Shown piece by piece: positions 47,701 through 59,700 of a DNA stretch of 64,000 bases; positions within the stretch are counted from its first letter, which is position 1; each line of letters begins with the position of its first letter. Position numbers and translations under genes: made by a program. The notes under the pieces are model-generated. The model saw only the letters and a program-made list of their open reading frames with translations, made no database searches and was not told the origin of the DNA. The DNA lies in the NCBI GenBank assembly GCA_009801015.1, contig VHZZ01000009.1:73227-137226 (forward strand). Reading direction: 5' to 3'. Origin of the DNA: Silene noctiflora (Eukaryota; Streptophyta; Magnoliopsida; Caryophyllales; Caryophyllaceae).

Positions 47701-50700
47701 GGTGGTCCAAATTAATATAACATTGACGTAAGCAGTGAATTGGCCTATATCCTATTTATATTTATCACGATTTATACTCTTGATATAAATGACAATAATA
47801 GGCTCCCCTCCTCTACTTGATGGCCAACTCATATACTTAAACTATTTACCAAATACGACACCCCAACAACCCCCGACTTGTATGTACTTCCTTCGTCCCG
47901 GTCANTTGTTGTCCTTTGGTTTTGGCACAAAGACCAAGGAAAGAGGAGGGAATCAATTATAACATGACAAGTGGAGTAAATTGAAGGTAAAAGATTAAAT
48001 TACTCATCAAATGCAATCCTAAAATAGAAAGGACAACAAATAACTGAGACACCCCAAAATGAAAAAGGACAACAAATGACCGGGACGGGGAGGGAGTATA
48101 ATATAACTCTTAAAAACTTGAAAACTTGAACTATATATTTTATAAGCTTTCAACTTTGAATGTCCAATAAACACACACCATCATCATCCATTAATGATAT
48201 TTATGCTTACAAGTTACGGGTATTATTTTTATCAAAGCGTCTCCCTTGTGACGGGTCGGTATTTGTGACGGGTAATGGCACTCACAAAACGAATAAAGCA
48301 AAAGGTGGGGCACCCCTCCACTTGCTTTCCTCTCTCCTCTCATGGGTCTTTTGTCTCACAATTTGGTACCCGTCTTCTCAAAGTGACGGATACCTTCCGT
48401 CACAAATGAGAATTGCCCTATTTTTATATGAGACTGTCTCATGATAGGAATTGTATAAGATCGTTTGATTTGTTAAGGACTTGTTATGTAACTATGTTTA
48501 CTAGTATAGCTTTTGTGTAATTGTACGGTATTTTAGATATAAATATTAGAGAATTTGACAATTAATTAAACTAATGCAATTTATCTCCATTTTAAAAAGA
48601 GTAGAAATTTGCGTATATAATTTCAAGAAAATATTTTATTAGCCTTATTTATGTAAAAGTTAAACTATGATTTATGTTACAAAATTAATTAGGAGATAAA
48701 TATTGTTTTTAATAGTAAATATAGATAGTGAAGACTAATTAATTAGGAAATAAATATTGTCAAGTAAATATCACTTAGGCGGGAAATTTAAGCGGGATAA
48801 TTTAGAGATGTGTTAATCTTTTAGTATATAGGGGATGTGCAAATTCTTGTTTCAGACTGTCTGTTTTGGTTTGAAATAATAAGACGAGATTATTTAACTA
48901 TTTTATAGTCAAATGTAATCTCAGTTTTTAAAACTGTAAAATGGTTAAAATTCCGTTTTTTTTTATTTCAGATCAAAATAGGTTGTCTGAACTCTGAAGT
49001 GAGATCAACTCATGATTATGAAGTAATTGACTTTCAAGATTGCACAAAGCATATGAAAAGAAATTCATTTGTATTTGTGTGAGATTTCAAGTACCTTGAT
49101 TCGATTATATTTCTTGTGTTTATTTTTCTTTCCTAATTTCCATGCGAAAAGGAATTTGAAGTCCATAATCTTTAATTCTTTATATTATATTAATATGGAC
49201 GTCGAAATTTATAGTAAAGTATTATGATATTTTTTCCAAAAGTCATGATAGTAATATGAAAACTATATATGTCAAACATGGCTTACAAAATACGGAGCAT
49301 TACACTATTTACCACTCGGATAAAAGCAGTAATTTAAAAATGGGTGACCGAATATTACTTGAAAACGGCTCCTCTACATTCATTTTTTCTTTCTTATTTA
49401 AGGTGGCACAACGAAATCACAGCCACTACTTTGCTTGTCTTCTCTTATATGAATCCAATTTTTATTTCATCCGGGAAAAACCATCTTCTTCTCAACGATG
49501 TCTTTGTCATTTGCCCAAGCATTTACTTTTTTAGTTAGAGACCAACATCTTGCGGTTTTTTTGATAATTTCTTATTTATTTTTAGTCCCTCCAAAAGGGA
49601 AAAAAATGTGTTTGCCAGATTCGTCTAAAACTCCGTATGAGTGGTAATGGTCGAGTTATTGAGTTGAGATGAATCCCTTTACCCCGTATTTTATTCTGTT
49701 AATCTCGTGTTTCAAAATTCTCAAATAATAAAACATATAAGATATCGTGTGAAACAAGGAATAAGAGACCGTAGAAATTTACTTCCTCTGTATCGGATAT
49801 TTGTTGTCTTTTTTATTTAACTTGATGAGAAATTTGATCAATCACACTCAATTTAGTCCACTTATCATTTAGTAACTGACCCATCCTCTTTCCTTGATTT
49901 TTGTGTTAAAATCAAAGGACAACAATTAACCGAGAGTTGTCTGCGGTCCATTACTACATCAAGTCATCAATAGTGTTTGTTCAAAAAACATCTCTTTCAC
50001 GTTTTGGTGGCCAAAATTATAGGTAATAGTTCAAGCCAATTATCAATAAAGATTTGAAAGACACACGAACTTACACATGTTACAATTAGTTCGATATTTT
50101 TTGCACAATATTTTTGCTTAGTGCTCAACTTTTTCATTAAAAATAATCAATAACAAAATTCTAGAAATTAAAAGAAACTTAAGTTGAATTGCCTAAACTA
50201 ACATTGCCAATTGTAATGAACAAAGACCTTATTAATTTGTTATTTACATTTGGCGCGCGTATTTCTTATTTGTTCTTTATTAAAATATACTCATTTACCT
50301 TTTCTTTATTTTGTTTTTTTAGATGAGATATCACAACAACGAGATTTATTGATTGAAATTGAGGGATATTTTATCGAGACAGATCATGATTATCTGAGTC
50401 GATAGAAAATAAACACGGGTGTTGTATTACCTTTTTTTAGGAGCCACAAGGTAAGAACAATATAAATAGAAAGGAAATTCTAAATTGTGATTTATTCTAA
50501 GATCCTCTTTCGTCATTATGTGTTAGAGATCACTTATTCCATTTTTATGTCTCATTTTGTGAGGAGAAAAGTGGGTCCATGTTACCATTGGTGTGAATCG
50601 GAGGAAGTACATAAGACATCTAACAATCAATCATCAATCATGTATCTCCAAAGATGAATTATTTTGAGTATTTATGACTCACTTCTTTCGGAAAAAGGAA

Positions 50701-53405
50701 AACCAAGCTCCAAAATGTTCTTCTAAACTTAATAAGTAAGTTTTCTATCAGATGGTTTCACAATAATTCGATCACATGTACGACTAGGGAAGTAATGATT
50801 GACCCCCATAACTTTGTGCAATTGTGAAATTAACCCCCATAACTTTTGATTGGAGTAATTTGACCTCATAACTTACATAATAAGTGAAATTAAACCCTTT
50901 ATCAAAATCTCACGAGAAATTCAATTTATCATATAAAAAATGTAAAAATGGTTATATTTTATGAAAAATACAAAATAAAAGTTTACAAAAAATTAATCAA
51001 AAAAAAAATAGCATAAATTAGATAAAAAAAATTTAAAGTACTTTACGAAAATCAACAATTTATTATTTTTTTATAATGTACATATTTATCAAAAAAAATT
51101 TACAATTTTTGTAAAAAAATTTCAATTGCAAAATATTTTGTTAGGTAGTTGTGTTAAAATCAAAAGTTGGAATAAAAAATTTTCATGACAAAAAAATATA
51201 AAAAATATAATAAAAGGGTAAAACAAATTTCAAAATTTTCGACTTTTCAACCTTTCAGAAAAATTCACATAAAATTGTTAATTGCTATTGGTTTACCGAA
51301 TTACATACGTATGTTATGAGGCCAAATTACTGCAGCTGAAAGTTATTGGGGTTAATTTCACAATTGTACAAAATTATGGGGGTCCATATAAAAGTGTTCT
51401 CTTTATGCCGAGCATTTGTTTACCCTTAATTAAAATATCTCTCGCTAAAAAAAGAAAAATTAACAAATGAATGTGACGAAAAAATACCATATATTTTCGT
51501 TATATCGTATCCTATTCCCTAACACGTGTTATTATAATGTCAAATTACAAGAAAAAAATAGTTGAATGGTTAAGTAGCCACCAAAGGTAGCTCAATTCTT
51601 AATTGTTGTACGGCAATTAATTTCTTTGATTATTTGTTAATAATTTTGGTAGTACTTTACTATTGACTTCCCAATTATTTGAACTTTTCAAAGTTCATAA
51701 ATATTTTTTAGGGTTTATTATATTATTACTATCTAGACAATGTCACGATATAATTGTCTTCTCTCGTGAAACAAGTTAATGACTTATTCTACAATAATTT
51801 AATTGGTTAATCAATGGATTAAGGACATTAATTATGACTTTTTATATAGATTAAGTTGGAATTTAGACTTTTATTACAATGTCAAATACTCTATGTACCT
51901 ATCACATGATTAAGCAAATCAAATAAAAAATTAAAAGTTGGTAAAATATTACTCGTATAGGATTTTAATCAGTGACGGAACTAATGACCTAGCAGGGTTG
52001 CTCGTCCCCAATTTCGAAATTTTTAATTAAACTCGAATTCTATTNAAATTTACCTCATGGCATTATTGATTTTTTTTGACGGAATTCAAACTCAAGTTAT
52101 AAATACTAGTAATACTACCTCTCATGAAATTACTAATTAAGCTAGTTGACGTGTGTCCGCTCTTAATTTTATTATAAAACTATGAATGACTTATTCTAAA
52201 TAATTTAATTGGTTAATCAAAAGATTAAGGACATTAATTATGACTTTTTATATAGATTAAGTTGGAATTTAGACTTTTATTACAATGCCAAATACTCTAT
52301 GTACCTATCACATGATTAAACAAATGGTAAAAATATTACTTGTATAGGATTTTAATCAGTGACGGAACTAATGGACTAGCAGGGTTGCTCGTCCCCAATT
52401 TCGAAATTTTTAATTAAACTCGAATTCTATTCAAATTTACCTCATGGCATTATTGATTTTTTTTGACGGAATTCAAACTCAAGTTATAAATACTAGTAAT
52501 ACTACCTCTCATGAAATTACTAATTAAGCTAGTTGACGTGTGTCCGCTCTTAATTTTATTATAAAACTATGAATGACTTGTTCTACTCTGTATATAATAA
52601 TGATAGTACGGTTTTCAATACAGATTAAGTTGGAGTTTAGACTTGTACTAGGCCAAGTTTACACGTCAAACAATAATAAAAATAAAATAAATAAAAGTTT
52701 GGTAAATATTTCTAGATTTTTAACATAAAATCTTACGTGCAATTATTTTGTTATTTTGTTTAATTGTAGCTGAAAGCAACATGAACGATAATATTAACCC
52801 AACACGATGGAAATTTCCGTTTTCATACGGGGTAAAAGGGGTCGGATGTACTCGAAAATTGTTTCTAATAATTCACATGATACATAACTAACGTAAGTCC
52901 CAATACACTAAATTACGTACCAAAAGGGTAAAAATTAATTAAAAAATTAAATATAAAACAAAATTAAATAGCTTAAAATCTTAGTAAACTTACCGATTAA
53001 TGAAAATAAATTCGACGGAGGTAGCGGAGTTGTATCGTTGAAAAAGAAATGACTATCTTCAAGCTTACTTTTCCGATTATTATTATTATTATTATTCGTA
53101 TTATTTTCAGTATGAGTAATAGTAGCAGCAACGGGAGACTTTTTTACAGGTGAAGAATTGACAATAAGAGGGGTAAAATGATCATTTCGCAGCTTCGGAT
53201 TTAAGATATTTGGTGAAGAATGAGATATGGGATGGTGTAATAATAAATGATTCGACGTAAACGATATATAAAGGAGTAAAAGGAAGGTAGTAATACATGC
53301 TAAGGTTATAGGCACCAAGGTTAACGGTGGTGGTTTACGACGAGATAGGTGGATGAAGTACGGTGGTAAACTCCATGTTGGCGGCGACGACGACGACGGT
53401 GACAT
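44744..53405 (-). CDS. Exostosin-family glycosyltransferase (GT47)
   Basis: Predicted Golgi type II membrane enzyme that would add sugars to cell-wall or glycoprotein acceptors; the exact substrate is not known. Three exons with closing phases: 53405-52994, 45993-45372, 45230-44744; 506 residues. Short cytosolic tail, one membrane anchor at ~27-48 (LVPITLACITTFLLLLYISF), a disordered stem with an Asn run (104-110) coded by an (ATT)7 microsatellite on the plus strand, then the exostosin domain: FKIYIYP, ADLFFLPFS, GADHFYVACHS, SLPQIWPRHDE, LAFFAGAMNSPLR, and the nucleotide-sugar end KGFEVNTARIGDSIFYGCVP with VVLADHYDLPF. The C-terminal FYMVMYELWLRRSS is typical of one plant subgroup. The first intron is exactly 7,000 bp and repeat-filled. 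The joining of exon 1 across it rests on phase and family layout. Confidence 0.88.
46134..46200 (+). mobile_element. Helitron-like 5' end without partner
   Basis: A/TCCCCTATCTATTAAATG at 46134 matches the 5' end of the reverse element at 48835. I could not find its hairpin and CTAG end downstream, so it is probably truncated. The end coordinate is arbitrary. Confidence 0.35.
46927..47111. mobile_element. TGACGG-type 185-bp element, copy 1
   Basis: Begins CAAAGCGTCTCCCTTGTGAC and ends CCGTCACAAATGAGAATTGC, giving imperfect inverted ends around TTGTGACGG. Nearly identical to 48233-48416: one substitution and one single-base length change seen. Confidence 0.7.
47887..48095. mobile_element. Stowaway-like element with long arms
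   Basis: CTTCCTTCGTCCCGGTCA at the left pairs with TGACCGGGACGGGGAGGGAG at the right, and TTGTTGTCCTTT with AAAGGACAACAA. TA flanks both ends. The N at 47905 falls in the left arm, where the right arm predicts the missing base pairs with an A. Confidence 0.7.
48233..48416. mobile_element. TGACGG-type 185-bp element, copy 2
   Basis: Same orientation and ends as copy 1, 1.3 kb away in the same intron. Such high identity argues for recent movement or duplication. Confidence 0.7.
48501..48835 (-). mobile_element. Short non-autonomous Helitron candidate
   Basis: On the minus strand it starts A/TCCCCTATATACTAAAAG at 48835 and ends GCTATACTAG at 48501 followed by T. Before the CTAG lies CCGTACAATTACAC, a decayed form of the hairpin GCCCGTGCAATTTGCACGGG of the Helitron at 11883-12878. 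335 bp, no coding. Confidence 0.5.
49782..49938. mobile_element. Stowaway-like element remnant
   Basis: CTTCCTCTGTATCGGATATT and TTTGTTGTCTTTT at the left; AAAGGACAACAATTAACCGA at the right. Same long-armed type as 47887-48095, more decayed. Confidence 0.45.
51396..51480. mobile_element. Stowaway-like 90-bp remnant
   Basis: GAGCATTTGTTTACCCTTAA followed by TTAAAATATCTCTC and an inverted AACAAATGAATGTGACG. Same family as 37864-37953. Confidence 0.4.
51779..52650. repeat. 407-bp tandem duplication with partial third copy
   Basis: Unit 1 is 51779-52185; unit 2 starts at 52186 and repeats it with a few substitutions and an ~22-bp deletion. A degenerate third piece (52570-52650) repeats TATGAATGACTT and GATTAAGTTGGA. 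Shared landmarks: AATCAGTGACGGAACTAATG, AGCAGGGTTGCTCGTCCCC. An N at 52045 lies in unit 1; unit 2 has C at that place. Confidence 0.85.
53076..53096. repeat. (ATT)7 microsatellite coding the Asn run of the exostosin protein
   Basis: Seven ATT units on the plus strand, read as AAT (Asn) on the coding strand, in exon 1. Likely length-variable between individuals; falls in the stem region, where length change should be tolerated. Confidence 0.85.
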
Positions 53406-56400
53406 TTCTCTAAGGAGAGAAATGGAGGGATGGTGAGGAGAGGAGGAAGAAGAAGAAGAAGAAGGGAAGAGCCGTGGATGTTTTTGTAGTGTTTATAATG
53501 AGTCGTCGTTTGTGTAATGGATTTAGTCATGAAAATTACATGAGATTGTAGACTTGGCAATAATAATACAAACCGTCTTGCTTGTGGCAGACACTATCCG
53601 TCTTCAACTTGTGACGAATAGTATCCGTTTTTAATAAAAAATTGTGAATAATAATAATAATAAAGGTATAGTTACAAGTGGTGTGTAAGAGTAGTATTAT
53701 GTAAGACTAGAATAATGTAGGGTATGTAATGTATATTATTATTGATGTTGATTTTGAAGTTATATGGATGATATCCGTCTTAACAGTTAAGATTGATAAA
53801 AAATAACTATTTTATTATAAAAAGTGAATATTTTTGATAAAAATTATCAGCAGTTTATTGTTAGAAACACTACAAAATTTAAGTGCTCAAACGACTAAAA
53901 TTATCATTAAACAATCATTTTTTGATAAAAATTATTACCAGTGGCAAAGTTAGTTACACTTCTCCATTCAAATCGATTCTATACTTTTTATTAAAATATA
54001 ACTCCGTATATTCAATAAATGTATAAAAATGATTGAAATAGAGGAAGTATTATTTTAACATTAAATAGTTATTTTTATTATAAAATGGGGCATTTTTTTT
54101 TTTTTTTTCTGTATTAAGTTAAGACTGTATGAAATGAGAATTTGTATACTTCATTTGCATCATTGAATAGTTTACGTTTTTCAAAATATGTATGGAAAAT
54201 TTTCAAATACATAAATAATTCAATGGAATAGAGAAAGTAATTGTTATCACTTCTATAACAAGGCGATTTTATCTTAAAAAGTGACCTAAGTTGTTGTGAA
54301 GTGAAGAAGAATTAGGGAGTATATGTAAATATTGTAAAATTATCTACTCGTATTAAAGAATTTTCAGTCATTTATATTTTATATCAGGTGCAAGACCAGT
54401 ATAATACACGGGGGAGAATGATTTGGACTTGCGAGCTGTTATCATCATACCTCCGTCTTAATCAATGGATTAAAAGCTCTTTAATTTTAAGCACTTATTA
54501 TAAATATGAATATATGATTAGTTTGCATTTTGTACTATTTTTATTTTTATATCTATTTCTATTTCTATGCTAATTTCCATATTCTATGTCCACATATAGT
54601 ACTACTCTTCATTTGTATGTCTCATACTTCTTTTAGTATCCTTCCCAAATTCCGTATGAATTAGAACCAATCATTCCATTAAATCGTGTGAAAGCTTTCA
54701 TATATATTAATGATATATAATTCTTGAAATAAACTTGTAATTCTATTGGTTTTTTTTATACCAATTTTTTTTAATCAAAACAAGCAAGATACCATTTTTG
54801 TTTGTGAAATTTCAAATGAAAAAAGTCCAATGATAAAATCATAGTGACAAAGACATGTAATTACTTATTAGTTTTGTGTTTCAATGATTCTATAAAAATA
54901 CAAATATTACTGTGAAACCGTTTCATAGAAAACTAACCAAAACTATATAATTCATGTCATAATCTCTTAATATATATAATCCGTACCAAATTTAAAGATG
55001 GACTATCTTATTGATCGTGAAAAGATAAAATCTATAAAAAAAATGTACTTATCTTCATTCATTTAATCATCGATAAAACTTAATTTTGAATTAGTGTTTT
55101 GTCATCTGTATTAATCTTGCTGCACGATAAATTTTAAAAGTAAAATTAAACACCCCCAGCCAAACCATCTTACATGTGATGGTGGTAAGCTCGTGACCTC
55201 TTACAGACCCCATTCTACTTACTCTCCTACTTGCTCCATGTAAGATATCCCAAGCTTATGACGGAATACGAGAATTTATTTGTTGCATGGGAGCAATGTC
55301 AAAGATGTAGCCTAAGTACATCTAACCCTCTTTTTATGTTCTCTACCCATACCATTTTCTTGGAAAGCCAAAAAGACTAGGTAGGGTGCTAAAATTGTGA
55401 AATTTGAAAGCATATTATTATTGCATGAATTTCAAGATTCCTATGTCCATATACACTCATGACAACATCTAATTGTGTTCTATAAGTAGATGTCTTGTGA
55501 CTAAAAAGGTCCCAAGTTTGGAGGGAATCTAATAAAAATTCCACTAGCTAGACCTTCCCCACCCATTATTTTATTAGGTCCGCTTTTTTTTTTGGATTAA
55601 AACTTTCTGAATTGAAACAAAGAATAAAAATTATCGTAAAACTGTAAGTCATAAGACCTGATCTGAACTTAAGTTCAAAAGAATTGGGCCGTAATGTACG
55701 CAAGTGAGGCGGTCTAGAAGAAAAAAGAAGATGAAGGACAAGAATATTTAAGCTTGAAGGCGAAGAATTAAGAAGAGAATAAAAAGGACATTATGAGGAA
55801 GAGAATCTAAAAGTGAAGGAAATGACTTAAATTGATGAAACAAGAAGAGTTTGATGAGATGGTTGTGGGTTCGATACGGCCTACGGGACCTACTTGGGCA
55901 GCCTAAGCTTCATGCATATGTTTTATGTGTTCTACGTGTTTTTTGTTGAGTACTTTTGTATTGTTCGTCGTTTCATGTGTGTAGGTACCATTGTTATGCA
56001 CAATGAACTTGATGAGCTGATGAGAGGATGGTAATTCGGTATAGACAGGATAAGTGAAAATCGAGTCAAAAATATTTCCACCGTTTCAATCATTTTTTTG
56101 ACTTGGGATTTGGCATAAACCAAGAAAAGTGAAAGGGATGGTTAGTACAAATTGTTATTGGATGAGAAGTATACAAAAATCCATTTGGATAAGCAAAATA
56201 AAAGGATAAATACATTTAAGTAAACAAATAACCGGAACAGAATAAGTATTGTTTTACAAAATAACGCCAGTAGTACTTAACTTGTAGGCAAGACCCGATG
56301 GATTAGGGTTTTGAGGAGACAGCACAAGCAAAAGAAGACATACACGTAGATACACCCTCAGATGAGCAGACGACCATGCAATACTTGAACATGTGTTTCA

Positions 56401-56708
56401 TAAAGGGTTTAAGGAACGCCAAGAATCCTGATGAACTGTAACAATACATTTGAAGCTCACAGGGAGAAACCCGAGTCTTCTTCAATGATTCAAAAAATTG
56501 CCTCGTCTATCAGTTTTCCTTAAACAGATTATTCCTTACTTCAGATCAATCTTAACCAAGTGCTCTGTGAAAACCGGAAGTTTTCTAAATGACAATAATA
56601 TTCATTTAGCTTAGATAGTTTCCATGGCAGAGAATATCGACATCCATCAGTTATACAGCCATAACTATCATGTAGAAAAGGAGATAAGGAATACCTTCAG
56701 ACTGACAG
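53406..56708. other. Spacer between exostosin and COQ2 genes
   Basis: The part next to 53405 is the exostosin promoter and leader, with a GAA-type run (53444-53462). 53574-53632 is a piece of the foldback-like element seen at 32923-33094. The rest is AT-rich, with no supported gene. From about 56300 to 56708 is likely COQ2 3' UTR; a donor-like GTATTCC at 56693 could start a 3'-UTR intron. Confidence 0.4.
53574..53632. mobile_element. End fragment of the foldback-like element
   Basis: CGTCTTGCTTGTGGCAGACA and ACTTGTGACGAATAGTATCC match the arms of 32923-33094. Only one part is present, upstream of the exostosin gene. Confidence 0.4.
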
Positions 56709-59700
56709 CTATGAGGCCAGTCTTCCAAACAAAATCCCGCTAAAGAGCAGAGCGCCAAACCATTTATTTGACACAAACCTTGCATAAGGAAGGAGAGAGT
56801 AGATAAATACGAAGCACTAGTTCACAAGTATATAACACATCAACTGTTAACATTTTCCACGGTTTCAGATTAGTGGTGAAATGGTGATGGACAAGTTCTC
56901 CTCAAAGGCAAAGAAGGACAAAAGTTTAGGGGCACATCTTCAAATCAAATACGGATTATATTGTTATAAATGTGAAATAATAACTCTATTTTTTAAAAAG
57001 AAAAAAAATGCTAGAGATATAATGCTTAAAATCATTAAATATCATACGAAATCCTATATAAAAACTCTCTTCCTCTACTTATGTCACGCATGTCTCTCTT
57101 TTCGACTCTTCTTGGAGAACAGTTGGTATGGAAATGGTCAGACATAAATTCCATACTCATACTTGGCTGTCATTCCGACAAAGGTATGGCCCAATAGTAA
57201 AGAGTCGAAGTAACATAGCCCATGGTAAGATTTGGGAGGAGAAAAAAGCACTTCCTCCTTATGACTTTATGAGTGAGTAATTAGGATAAGATTAATTGAT
57301 CAACCCGAAATAAATGCTTCCACAACAAATTAAGATAATAAAATATTAGCACTTACTTTCTATTACAGTCAGCTCTATTTGACAAATCTACTGTATAAAT
57401 CTGCCAAGCCAGCTGGCCTGAAGCACCAGCTAAGCATATGTAATATGGCCACCCTGTTGCACCAAGAAAAAGAATAGTATCAACTTGATGAGTGTTTCAT
57501 TAATCAAAAGCACAGAGATTAAACATCCAGAAAAATCAGTCACTAAAAGTGCCAGTAAATACCCAAATCTGCGTTGAATCCGCTAAGGGCAAGACTAGTA
57601 ACGCATGCAACTCCAAACCCACTGAGCCATTCCTTCGTCAAGTCACCAAACCTTAACGCTGTAGATTTGACACCTACTTTTAAATCATCTTCCTTATCCT
57701 GTACCAAATCGCAACTAAGATTTTCTATCTTATTATCTATCAATAGTTCTTGGAAAATTTCAACGGTATTCTACGAAAAGAATTTATACAGTTTCAACGT
57801 TTGATGAGACTTAGGTTTTGGTCCAAAAATTTAAGTTATGGTATACATCCCCGCAATTTTCGTACAAACGTCTGTCATTAGAAGAAAAGAACCCCCAACA
57901 CATAGTTCAACAAGGGGCTAGGCGCAAGCAGTGCAGCGAAGACAGGCAACTCATGCACACGAGGCGTACCGTTATGAAAAAAAGAAAAAAGAAAAATTGA
58001 ATTTAAAATAAAATAAAATAAAATTGTGCAACAATACCTTGTCTAAGTTTTAAAGAGAGCTAACATATAAGATGAGGATAATGGGTAAGACTTAAGAGGA
58101 CGAATTAAAAGAATTAATGGAAAATATATGGAATTTGCATAGCAGCAGGCATGGCATACTGTGCTTTATGCACACGGTGTTTGTAAGGCGACCTGAGGTA
58201 TTTATAGTTTTTAGCTACTGTCTCGCTGAAACTTCAGCTCAGAGCGTCAATGGTGCAGTTTTTTAAACTGAAGGTTTCATGTATAGATTCTAGGTAAGAG
58301 ATCATACCTGATGTGCATAAATTGTATCGTAGACCAAAGTCCAACAAATACCAGATGCATACAATGGGAGGACAACAAGAGGATCTAAACTTCCTCTTAC
58401 AGCTGACCATCCTAATAAGGCTCCCCAATTAAAGGTTAGGCCAAGATATGCCTGAGGCTGCAAATCAATATTTCATGCTAGACACATCAAGTGAGAAATC
58501 ATTCCGATAGGGGAAGAAAGATTGAAGAAATCATCGTCAAAAAGGAAAATCAAGAAGAAAAGTTAAATCCTTACCCAAAATGTCAGTCTCTTCATGATAG
58601 GATATGAGAAAACAAGGAGCAAGGATGAAGCCCCCAAAATGCGGCTGTGAGATGAATGTCACAGAAACAACACTTGCAAGTTTCAACCAAGCACAGATTA
58701 AAAGCATATGTAAAGTGCATAGTAAACCAAAACTTGCTACAAATTTAGCAGTATTTTATCATCAGCAAAAGACAATATGTGATGTAATCTTCCACGTTTA
58801 ACAATAATGAAACCAATGCTAACATATTTTACCAGCATCATTTGTGAGTCAACTATATTCAGATCCCGGACCAGTTTAAGAAAAGGAGGATGGTCACCCG
58901 CTAGCCTAGGTTCACTTAACAGCGACACTAAGTCTCTGTTTGACAAGACATTTCAGGTTCCTGATTTGGTCAAAGTAGCTTATTTGACCAAAATTTCAGG
59001 TACCTTATTTTTTATAAGTGTTTGACAAGTAGCTACCTGAAATGAAATGCTACTTAGAGTAGCATTTGAGATTTCAGGTACCTGATTTGAATTGATTTTT
59101 CCTTTTTACCCTTTAAATTTATACCACTAAATAATTATCATATCCTTTTACGTAATTTCATCAAAATCAGTTACCTTTTCAGTTAGTTTGTCAAACATTT
59201 TTTAATATAATCAGCTACCTTATCAGTTCCTAATTTTCAGCTACCTTATCAGTTAGCTTTTCAGGTTTTAGTTAGCGTTTCAGTTTTCAGCTAGCTTTTC
59301 AGGTTTCAGCTACCTTTTCAGTTAGTTTTGCCAAACAGAGCCTAACAGTTTGAATGGTCTAACTAACATTCAAACACTAATAAAACTTCAATGATGATTG
59401 ACAGTAATCCATAACCATCCATTTGTACAACGTAATATGAGCCATTTTTGTCTGTGTTGATCATGATCTACTAATACAGTTGTGTTAGCAAAATGATGCA
59501 AAGTAAATGATAAGCCACCAACTCTCTCTACCTTCCAATACCCATCCCCTCCATTAACCATCATCGCCCAGACATCCAGCTCAGCAGTTCGCTGCTGCCC
59601 TAATCCCAACAGCCACCATCTCATCACCTCCAGCTGCCTTTCCCCACACCCCATTCACATCAAATTCCGCTGCATTCAGACCACCTCTGCCACTGTTTCC

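Larger units (their letters stand above)
45994..52993 (-). other. 7-kb first intron of the exostosin gene
   Basis: AT-rich, with no second gene seen. It holds two near-identical 185-bp elements, one reverse Helitron-like element, one lone Helitron-like 5' end (46134), several Stowaway-like copies and a 407-bp tandem duplication. Two N bases (47905 and 52045) mark uncertain calls. Confidence 0.7.

Noticed and set aside
47905-47905. Single N bases at 47905 and 52045
   Set aside because: Uncertain base calls inside repeats, not biology; the sister arm or unit suggests the likely base.
51779-52650. CRISPR-like or satellite array
   Set aside because: Only two long units and a remnant; no short repeats with spacers, and the genome is a plant nuclear one.
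59388-59654. 88-codon open frame on the minus strand in COQ2 intron 3
   Set aside because: Trp/Val-rich, no domain, no conserved splice use; the COQ2 phases close without it.
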